Of a DNA stretch of 6,581 nt, positions 1-6,581 are shown in pieces. The notes under the pieces were generated by a model. It ran no database searches, was not told the origin of the DNA, and saw nothing but the letters and a program-made list of their open reading frames with translations. Positions within the stretch are counted from its first letter, which is position 1; every line of letters begins with the position of its first letter. The position numbers were made by a program, and so were the translations under genes. Source of the stretch: Burkholderiales bacterium (GTDB taxonomy: Bacteria > Pseudomonadota > Gammaproteobacteria > Burkholderiales > Burkholderiaceae_C); contig JAABTC010000104.1 of assembly GCA_011390055.1 (NCBI GenBank), positions 1 to 6,581 of the forward strand. Reading direction: 5' to 3'.

Positions 1-2
1 GG

Positions 3-1499
3 CGCGAGCGTGGCGTGGCCGGCCACCGCGACCACCGACCAGCCCGGCTCGCTGGCGATCGTCACGGCCGGCCGCTCGGGCTCGCCCCGCTCGTTCGCGA
101 GCAGCGCGAGCGGATAAGCGATCACGCTGCGGTTGCCCTGCGTCAGCACCTGCGGTGCGAGCGGCTTGCCGTCCGGGCGCAGCGCACGCATGGCGCCGTC
201 CAGTCCCATCAGAAGCTCGCGCCCAGCGACGATGTCGCCGCCGGCCGCGGGATCGTCGATCACGATCACGAGCGTCGCGAGCGCGCTCGCGAAGCGCGTC
301 ACCAGCGTCGTCGTGCCGGCCGCAAGGTCGGCGGCGTGCACCCAGCCGGCGTCGCGCCGCTCGGCATGCAGCGCGAGCGCGTCGGTGTCCGAGCGCAGCG
401 TGCAGCCGGCCCCCACCGCGTGGCCATGGCCGGCGTACGGCAGCGATTGCCCGGCGTGCCAACCGTCGAGGCCGGCGGCCGCCACCGCGGCGAGCGCGCG
501 CTCGCCGCCGAGGCCGATGGCCACCAGCGTCGCCGCGCCGCGCGGCAGCGTGAACGAGGCCTGGCCGGTCTCGCTCGCGCTCGGGTCGAGCCGCGCGTCG
601 GCGATGAGGCCGCCACCGATGCCGAAGCAGACGAGCCGCGCCGACGCGCCGGTGATCACGAGCTGCGGGCGTTCGACCGCGGCATCGACATCGGCCTTCG
701 CATTCGGCAGCCGCAGCACGACGCACTCGCCGGTGGCGAGCGGTGCGCCGCCGCTGAGGGCCCGCGTGAACGCCGCGAGCCGCTCCTGCGCCGGCGCGCC
801 GGCGCGCGCCACCAGCGCCGCCGGCGCGCGCGCGATGGCACTCGCCGGCACCTCGGCGGCGGCGATGAGCGTGCGCGCGTCGCGGCTCACCACCGCGTCG
901 GCGTCGGCGAGCACGAGCCGCGCCGCGATCGAGCGGCTGCGGCGCGCCATCACCGCTGCCAGCGTCGGCGGCTTCATGCGCCAGAGCTTCGCGCCGTCTC
1001 TCACCGTGGTGCGCTCAGCCTGCGGCGGCGTCGCCGAAAGGCCCACCTGCGCCGAGGCGAGCAGCGCCGCGGCGACCGGCGCGTCGATGAAGTGGTCGTA
1101 GGCCTTGCCCGGCGGCGCGGCGAGCACCGTCGGCACCGCGGTCGCGACCGCGCCTTCGAGGCCCTCGGTGAGCGCGCCCAGACGCGGCGGCGCGGCACGT
1201 TCGCCACGGTAGGCCGCGCGTGCCACGCCACCGCTGGAAGGTGCGAGCAGGTGGCTCGACAGGCGCCACGCGACATCGGCGGTCGGTGTCGCCGGCAACA
1301 GCCCGCCGATCGCCGTGGCGGCGTTGCGCAGCAGCGCGATGTCGGCCGGCGTGCGCGTGAACGGCAGCGGTTTGCGGCGGTTGATCTCGACCTGGTGGTA
1401 CGCAATCTCGGGCCCACCGCCCGAAGGCGTGGCGGTGCAGTCGAGCACCAGCTCGTTCAAGGCTTCGATCATTTCGGCCTTGGGCACCTTCTGGGCATT
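3..1499 (-). other. C-terminal region of unassigned fold, truncated by the left edge
   Basis: Residues about 1695-2193, running off the window while still open. The first half is mixed and more helical (AEMIEALNELVLDC with Cys1715, then DIALLRNAATAIGGLL, LGALTEGLEGAVATAVPTVL and APVAAALLASAQVGL). From about residue 1940 it becomes beta-like: ATGECVVLRLP (Cys1953), ARLVCFGIGGGLIADARL (Cys1985), ASFTLPRGAATLVAIGLGG, then LDGWHAGQSLPYAGHGH (Trp2041, His2042, His2052, His2054) and Cys2060. It ends with TIASEPGWSVVAVAGHATLA at the edge. All Cys residues I found in the protein are here. I recognise no catalogued domain. Several compact beta-sandwich-like units would fit the pattern, but this is a guess. 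Confidence 0.5.
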
Positions 1500-4400
1500 G
1501 ATGTCACCGGCCTCGCCCCACACGCCCTTCGGAAAGCGGCCGAACGGGCGCGGCAGCACCGCGAACGGCAACGGCGCAGGCTGCGGCGTGGGTGGCGTGG
1601 CGGGATTGGCGTCGTGGTCGGCTTCGCGCAGCCAGCGCAGCACGAGCACCGGGACGAGGTCCTCCACCTCCATCGACGGCACGTGCAGCCCGCTGCGCGG
1701 GAGGTGCGTGCTTGTCGCCGGGCCGGCGATTGGTGCGGTGCGCTGCACCTCGACCATCGGCACCGTGCTCGTCAGCGTCAGGCTGAACTCGACCACGACG
1801 ATGTAGGGCTTCGCCGCCGAGCCGTCGGGCGTCGAGTCCTCGCCCTTGGCCGGCAGCGCGCCGCGGTTGGTCATCACCGCGTGGATCAGCGCGCCGCTGC
1901 CGTCGTCGGCCATCTCGAGGTACTTGCCGATGAACTCTTCGGGTGCGAGGCGCTTCTGCTTGACCTTGTCCGAGCCGCCGAACTCGACCGTCAACTCGAT
2001 CGGCCCGATCTCGAACGTCGCGCTGCCGCGGAACTCGGGCCCGAGCACCTCGATGCGCGCGCCGATGGAGATCGAGAACGTGATCTCGCCGAACAGCCAC
2101 GTGTCGATCGTGAGGCCAGCAGAGATGTGGACGTAGGCGTTGACCTTGTAGCGGAACGGATCGAAGTAGACGATGCCATGGGCGCCGAACTTCAGCTCGG
2201 CCCATGCCGGCCCGAAGTTGGCGGAGACCTGGAAGTCGCCGCCGGCCATCACCGCCTCGGACGTGAGCGCGAAGTAGCTGCCGGCCTTGATCACGATGGC
2301 GTCGCCGATCGACCAGCGCAGACCGAGCCGCGGCACCACCGGGTAGCCGGGGCGCTTGAAGTCCGGGTGGTAGCCACCCATCGTCGTGACGAACTCGCCC
2401 GCGTGCTCGCCCTTGAACCACAGCACGTAGGCGAAGCCGCCGGTGAGCTTGACGTCCTCGTACAGCAGCCAGGAGTTGTCGGTGAGCTGACCCTGCACCC
2501 ACAGCACGCCTTCGCTGGAGGAGAAGCGCACCATCAGCGCCAGCTCGATGGAAACCAGAGCCGCCTGCGGCCGCGGCAGCGCCATGCGCGCCAGGCCCAG
2601 CAGCGAAATGTCGAGGCCGTCGCCGACCTGCACGCCGACCACGGCGATGCCGTCCACCAGCGCGAAGCTGTTGAACGACAGCCCGGCGGCGAACCAGAAC
2701 GTGCCTTTGGACAGCGGGAAGTAGGCCCCGAGCGCGCGCAACTCGTCCATCGGGTTCGTGGTCGTGGCCGCGAGATCCAGCGCCTTGATCAGCGGGTACT
2801 GCCCGAACTGCGCCATGTCGTCGGGCAGGCGCAGCTTGCGGTTGATGCCGAACCCGCCGCCGATGCCGGTGAGGAAGAACGCCGGCGGGCCACCGATCGG
2901 CCCATTGACTGCGCCGATGGCGAAGAACGCAGTGAACTTGTGGCCCGCGTCGTCGACGCCTTCGCCGTAGCCGCCGTACACGGTGAGGCCATAGACGGCG
3001 AATCGGCCGAGCAGCATGCCCAGGTAGTCGATCTGCTCCATGCCGCTGGCGTTGGTGGTGCGCTGCTTCAGCAGGCCGCCCACGAGCGAGACGCCGGCCA
3101 TGTCGGCCGACACCGCCAAGCCTGCGAGATCGATCTTCCAGTGCTTCGGGTCGAAGAAGTTGCCGTCGCCGAGGAAGTAGGTGATCTGCAGGTCGTCCAC
3201 CGCGGCAGTGAGGCCGAACAGCGACATCGAGCCGTCCATCAGGAGCGAGATGCTCTGCAGCTGCCCAGCGACCATCGGTGCATCGAAGCCGATCTGCTCG
3301 AGGTACAGCGGGCCGAAGCCGCGCTGGATCGCGATCCACCACGGTCCCGGCGGGTCGCCCGCACGCAGGGTGAGCTCGAGCGGATCGCCGCGGTGTTTCT
3401 GGATCGCCAGCGCGGGCGAGAACGCCGGCTTCGGCGGCGTCGGCCCGGTGTCGCGCATCACGCCTTGTGCGATGCCGTTGCTGCCGCCGGCACCGTCGGC
3501 GGCCACCGCGAGGTTGGCGAACGCGAGCTGCACGCCGCCGGAGTGGAAGCCGGTCTCGTCGACACCGGCAAACACGTGCAGCGCGATCGAGTCGATCGAG
3601 ATCCCCGCCTCCAGCAGCGGGCCGCTGTTCTTGCCGATGCGCAGGCCGACGCCGTCCACCGACAGGCTCGGCGCGAAGCGCAGCGGCGTCGTGCCGCTGA
3701 CGAAACCGAGGAACACGCCGCCATCGCCGACGGCGTTGTCGCGGATCCAGCGGTCGTCGTTCTCGAGCCACAGCGCGATGTCGCCGCCGGTGGTGAGCGC
3801 GAAGCGGTTTGCCAGACCGAGCCGCACGCCGATGCGGTTGTCGCTCGGATGGCGCAGGAACGCGATCTGGAGCGTGCCGCCGACCGTGATCGTGATCGCC
3901 GCGTCGGCGATGTTCGCGAACAGGCGCTGCGCGCGCGTGAGAATCGTCGACGGATCGAGCAGCCCGGCGATCGCGCGGGCCTCGCTAGGTGCCGCTGGCG
4001 CCTCGGCGAGCAGCACGCCTGCGAGCAGGCCGCGCACGGTGGTGGCGCCGACGGATTCCGCGAGCAGATCGCGCACCGGCTGCTGCGCGAGCGCCACCGC
4101 GGCGGCGAGATCGATCACCGCCTCGACGAGGCGCAGCGCCACCGCTTCCGGCGTGCTCAGTTCGGTGGCCGCGGTGACCTGGCCGTTGGAAGCGACGAGC
4201 GCGAAGCCGCCGCCGTCGAGCAGCCAGCGCAGCGCGAAGCGGCGCGTGTCGTCCACCGCGAGGCCGAGCGCGACGCGGCGCCCGCCCGCCGGCGCGGTGC
4301 CGGCGGCGAAGCTGATGAAGGGCCTGAGCGTCACATCGCCGGCGGCGATCGCGGCCGGACCGAGCGTGGCCGAAAGTTCGCGCAGGCCGTCGGCAGCGAT

Positions 4401-6581
4401 CGTCAAGCGCGCCGAGAGGTGCTCGATGCCCGGCACCGCAAGGTGGTCGACGCCGAGCGTGACGCTGCCGCCCGACGGGCTCCAGCCGAGCGAGACGCCG
4501 GAGAAGGCCAGCGTCAGCGTGCCCGCGTTCGCGCTCACGGTGAGCTGCGGTGGCACGAACGCGGCCACCAGCGGGCGGATCGTGGCGAGGCCCTCGGCGA
4601 GGATCGAAGGGACCGCAGCGCCGAGGGAGCCGACCGGATCGGCCGCCCACTGCACCAGCCGCGCGCCGTCGAACGCGCGCGGCGCTCCGCTGCGCAGCGC
4701 GAGCGCGTCTCCGAGCCCGGCCACCAGCGGGCCCACCGGCGCGGGTGCGTCGGCGAGGCGATCGAGCACGAACGGCAACGCCGCCTGCGCCGCAGCGCCG
4801 AGGGCGCCGAGGCCGCCGAACGGCACGAGCGTGATGTCCGGCCCGCTCGCCGGGCGCAGGAAGAGCTGCAGGCCGGATGCGGCGATCGCGGCGTGCACCG
4901 CCCGCCGACCGACCGCGGGGTCGGCGACGCCGACGTGCGCCGCCAGGCCCACCTGCGGCGGCGCGTTGCCGAACACGTCGAGCGTGGCCGCAAGCCCCAG
5001 CGCCAGGCGCGCCGTGGCGCCCGCGGGCGCCACCCACAGCGTGGGGTCGATGCCGAGTGCCAGGCGCGCACCCGCGCCCGACGGCGTGACCGCCAGCGTC
5101 ACGCCGTTGGCCAGCGGCAGCGGCGTGCCGGCAGCGCCGCCGATACCCAGCAGCGGCCGCAGCGCGTCGAACAGCGACTGGATGCGTGCCGGGCTTGCCG
5201 CCAGCGAGCCGGCGCTGCGCAGCCAGCCGGCGGGGTCGCGGACCGCGCCGTGCACCGCACGCACCGTGCGCGTGGCGTCGCCCGCTGCGCCGCCGAGCAG
5301 GCCGAGCGCGTCGAGCACGGCATCCACCAGCGGGCGGGCCGCTTCGTCGGCGCCGCGCAGCAATTCCAGCGCCGCCTGTGCCGCGAAGCCGGGCGCGGTG
5401 AGCGCCACGAGGCGCGCGAGCCCCGCGGCATCGGGCTCGGGCCACAGTGGCACGGTGTCGTGCCCGCCGCCCGGGTGGTGCCACACGAGGCGCAGCGCGA
5501 GCGGCGCGAAGGCCAGCTGCAGTTGCAGGCCGCCGACCACCGGCAGCGCCGCGTCCGGGCCGATCGCGAGTTGCCCCGACAGCGCTGGCGCGAGCGGGTC
5601 CGCGAGCGCCACCGTCACGTCCGCGCGCCAGCCGTGGCGGCCGGCGGCCGCGCCGCCGCCCTGCACGCGCACGCGCCGGTTCGCGAGATCGACGGTCGCG
5701 GCGGTGCCGCCGAGCAGGCTCGTCAGCGCCGCCGCGACTTCGGCGGGCACCGCGGCAACGCGCTGGCGCACGAGCGTGGCCGGATCGAGCAGGAGTTGAT
5801 CGAACGCGCCGGTGACGAGCGCTCCGGCGGCGTCGACGAGGCCGAGCGAGCCAAGCAGCGAACGCAGTGCGAGCGAGACGCTGCCGCCGAGATCGGCGAC
5901 AACCCGCTGCACGAACGCCGCCATCACCGCGCGCGCCTCGGGCAGCGCCGGCAGCGCCTGGGCGTCGTTGCCGAGCACCAGCCGCTCGTAGCTCTGGCCG
6001 AAGACGCGCGCGTCGTGCAGCACGAGGCGCGCGCGGCCGCTGCCGGCTCCGTCGAGCGGCACGACGATCTCGGCACTCAAGGCGCGCAGGCCGAGCTGCG
6101 GCGTCGCGGCGATCCAGCCGATGCGGTCGGTCACGCGCAGCCGTAGCTTCAGCGCGCGCGCCGCCGAAGCGCCGCTGTCGGCGTCGAAGTCGAGCAGCAC
6201 GAGTTCGCCGGAGGCGGCGATCGCAAGCGTGCCGCTCGTGTTCTCGGGCAACGCCCAGCGCAAGCCGGCCTGCAGGCCCGTGGTGGGCGCCGGCGGCAGC
6301 AGCGCCCGCGAGCGCGCGCGGCCGGCCAGGCCCGCGGCGACGATGGCGGTGAGCGCCGAGCGCACGCGCATCTCGCCGACCTGGCCGAACATCGCCGTCA
6401 CCGTCAGCCCCGCGCGCGTCGGCGCGAACGGCGCCGCCGGCAGGCGCAGATCGGCGCCCGGGTCGGCGAGGTCGGCCAGCTCCGTCAGCGCACCGACCAG
6501 CGCGCGGCCGAGCGCGACGCGCTGCTGCTGGCCGCCCGAGAGCTGCGACGGCTTGCGATCGAGCAGCGGCGTCAGGCCGAG
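3..6581 (-). CDS. Giant DUF6603-family protein, partial at both ends
   Basis: This minus-strand frame is open across the whole window: 2193 codons with neither the true start nor the stop present. The family is DUF6603, a large uncharacterised protein family; no reaction or partner is known to me. Family-typical segments are visible: VYGGYGEG (residues 1201-1208), GGPPAFFLTGIGGGFGINR (1230-1248), GGYHPDFKRPGYP (1402-1414), PRLGLRW (1417-1423), YFALTSEAVMAGG (1436-1448) and YFDPFRY (1472-1478). Residues 30 to about 1080 are modular helix/beta repeats; residues 1541-2193 form a C-terminal extension. I see no signal peptide, lipobox or hydrophobic membrane segment, but the native N-terminus may be missing. 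My translation shows Cys only late, at residues 1715, 1953, 1985 and 2060. Residues 1-29 are ABC ATPase sequence that does not belong to this family (separate entry), so the first 29 codons may not be native. The coding call is near certain; the family call is strong, from memory of its motifs, not from a search. Confidence 0.87.
1500..1961 (-). other. Post-core segment with charged and Pro-rich linkers
   Basis: Residues about 1541-1694. After the core comes a Lys/Glu-rich stretch (KQKRLAPEEFIGKYLEMA), a flexible-looking KGEDSTPDGSAAKP segment, and then strands (YIVVVEFSLTLTSTVPMVEVQR). These lead to HVPSMEVEDLVPVLVLRWL around the Met codon at 1671-1673, and then a Pro-rich linker (ATPPTPQPAPLPF) at roughly 1560-1610. 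The segment ends in FGRFPKGVWGEAGDINAQKV. The composition suggests a small beta unit bounded by two linkers that tether the C-terminal region to the core. I know no name for it. Confidence 0.5.
1962..3335 (-). other. DUF6603 core domain
   Basis: Residues about 1083-1540. In order, the visible landmarks are QRGFGPLYLEQIGF near the start; SISLLMDGSMSLFGL and LAGLAVSADMAGVSLVGG; FAVYGLTVYGGYGEG (1194-1208); GGPPAFFLTGIGGGFGINR (1230-1248) followed by KLRLP; ALGAYFPLSKGTFWFAAGLSF; the GGYHPDFKRPGYP box (1402-1414); PRLGLRW (1417-1423); YFALTSEAVMAGG (1436-1448); YFDPFRYKV (1472-1480); and GPEFRGSATFEIGPIELTV ending in EFGG near 1534-1536. I recall these as characteristic of DUF6603 in bacterial and fungal proteins. 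The segment is almost entirely strand-like with Gly/aromatic turns and no Cys. No catalytic triad or nucleotide-binding motif is evident, which points to a structural, carrier or surface role rather than an obvious enzyme; that last point is inference. Confidence 0.82.
3336..3939 (-). other. Beta-rich lead-in to the DUF6603 core
   Basis: Residues about 882-1082 follow the fourth Asp-Pro motif. They contain successive strand-like segments with aromatic and glycine turns: RIGVRLGLANRFAL, GGDIALWLEND, SLSVDGVGLRIG, GISIDSIALHVFAGV and GGVQLAFANLAVAADG. After these comes a less ordered Pro/Gly stretch around GPTPPKPAFSP, which looks like a linker into the core. Alternating polar and non-polar residues dominate and Ala content falls compared with the modules upstream. 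I cannot say whether this is formally part of the Pfam DUF6603 model or the strand half of the fourth module; a profile search would decide. Confidence 0.5.
3940..5789 (-). repeat. Three degenerate protein modules, each introduced by an Asp-Pro turn
   Basis: The motifs LLDPATLV (Asp266, 5784-5786), VRDPAGWL (Asp449, 5235-5237), AADPVGSL (Asp648, 4638-4640) and LLDPSTIL (Asp876, 3954-3956) recur at intervals of 183, 199 and 228 residues. Each starts an amphipathic helix of about 25-35 residues, followed by strands of similar type (VDLANRRVRV, LANGVTLAVTPSG, SANAGTLTLAFSG, ITVGGTLQIAF). Before each next Asp-Pro motif there is a helical block with a similar core (VDAVLDALGLLGG, PFVLDRLADAP, VEAVIDLAAAV). 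The order helical block, Asp-Pro turn, helix, strands is therefore kept while sequence identity is low. This is what I see in the translation. That the modules derive from duplication is inference. The family does have long N-terminal extensions of this style, but I cannot name a domain for them. Confidence 0.6.
5790..6494 (-). other. N-terminal beta-rich region of the DUF6603 protein, before the first full module
   Basis: Residues 30-264 lie between the ABC fragment and the first clear Asp-Pro module. Strand-like stretches with alternating hydrophobic residues are visible, for example RAGLTVTAMFGQVGEMRV (about 55-73), ELVLLDFDADSG and LKLRLRV (about 120-148). They are followed by a helical block rich in Val, Leu and Ala (RAVMAAFVQRVVADLGG, then SLALRSLLGSLGLV) leading into the first LLDP motif. 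This is the same order seen in the later modules, so the region probably contains the C-terminal part of an additional module. Met codons at 6390-6392 and 6369-6371 exist, but nothing marks either as a start. I recognise no named domain here. Confidence 0.55.
6495..6581 (-). other. ABC transporter ATPase signature-motif fragment (MalK/UgpC-like)
   Basis: Residues 1-29 read LGLTPLLDRKPSQ followed by LSGGQQQRVALGRALV. This is the end of the helical subdomain and the complete signature (C-loop, LSGGQ at residues 14-18) of an ATP-binding subunit of a carbohydrate-type ABC importer. In that family the next 10-15 residues should be the Walker B strand (hydrophobic run, then Asp-Glu-Pro) and the D-loop. 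Here the sequence changes at residue 30 to GALTELADLADPGADLRLP and no Walker B follows anywhere nearby. Walker A and the Q-loop would lie beyond the right edge. As it stands this cannot be a working ATPase. It is in frame with the DUF6603 protein, so automatic annotation would report one fused protein. An assembly or chimeric-read join, or a genomic rearrangement that truncated a transporter gene, are both likelier than a functional fusion. The exact breakpoint cannot be placed: GRALV fits either side. Confidence 0.8.

Noticed and set aside
781..840. Dense GC-rich palindromic runs (ggcgcgccggcgcgcgcc type) as a terminator or regulatory hairpin
   Set aside because: They lie inside the open reading frame, encode ordinary Ala/Arg/Pro/Gly codons, lack a T-tract, and similar runs occur throughout the window because of base composition.
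1504..3771. Minus-strand open frame of 755 codons in another register
   Set aside because: It overlaps the DUF6603 core, whose translation matches family motifs. This frame gives Arg/Ala/Gly-rich sequence without domain signals and is a shadow of GC-rich codons.
3985..5484. Minus-strand open frame of 499 codons in another register
   Set aside because: It is composed mostly of Arg, Ala and Gly, lies inside the modular region, and looks like an off-frame reading of the same DNA.
3181..5799. Plus-strand open frame of 872 codons
   Set aside because: The translation is Ser/Pro/Ala/Arg-rich and of low complexity, lies fully opposite the modular region of the real gene, and has no plausible domain or start context.
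15..6146. Plus-strand open frame of 2043 codons
   Set aside because: It is codon-for-codon antisense to the DUF6603 frame, extremely rich in Arg, Ala, His, Glu and Gln, and shows no recognisable domain. Its length is explained by avoidance of TTA/CTA/TCA codons in the real gene.
6369..6392. Met codons at residues 64 and 71 as the native start of the DUF6603 protein
   Set aside because: Coding-quality sequence of the same style continues upstream to about residue 30, and I see no convincing ribosome-binding site or promoter. The true start probably lies outside the window or was lost at the junction.
6495..6581. Functional ABC ATPase domain fused to the giant protein
   Set aside because: Only the signature segment is present. 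Walker B, the D-loop and the H-loop, which must follow it, are absent, so the fragment cannot complete an ATPase fold.

Overview
The window is one continuous coding stretch on the minus strand. The reverse-strand frame whose codons occupy positions 3-5, 6-8 ... 6579-6581 has no stop codon from one end to the other (2193 codons), and its translation is balanced, protein-like and recognisable. Every other long open frame is Arg/Ala/Pro/Ser-rich, as expected for shadows of a very GC-rich gene. I see no intergenic space, RNA gene, CRISPR array, insertion sequence, promoter or terminator. Residue numbers below count from the codon at 6579-6581, so residue n starts at low coordinate 6582-3n. The base composition (roughly 70% GC by eye) and strong G/C third positions suggest a GC-rich bacterium. 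A betaproteobacterium of the Burkholderiales type is possible, but that is a weak inference from style only.

Layout in the direction of translation (right to left). (1) Positions 6495-6581 encode the end of the helical subdomain and the LSGGQ signature of a sugar-type (MalK/UgpC-like) ABC transporter ATPase. It stops before the Walker B motif. (2) From about 6494 the same frame continues without a break into an unrelated giant protein. Its N-terminal part (about 6494-3340) is built from loosely repeated modules of about 180-230 residues, each with a Leu/Val/Ala-rich helical block, an Asp-Pro turn and amphipathic beta-strands. (3) Positions about 3335-1962 carry the DUF6603 core, recognised from several family-typical motifs. 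(4) Positions about 1961-3 hold a C-terminal region with a Pro-rich linker and about 500 residues I cannot assign. The protein runs off the left edge, so its stop codon is not seen.

DUF6603 proteins are large, are known from bacteria and fungi, and have no established function that I know of. The two points most worth attention are the abrupt in-frame ABC-ATPase/DUF6603 junction near the right edge, which is either an assembly or rearrangement chimera or a very odd fusion, and the modular beta-rich architecture of the giant protein.
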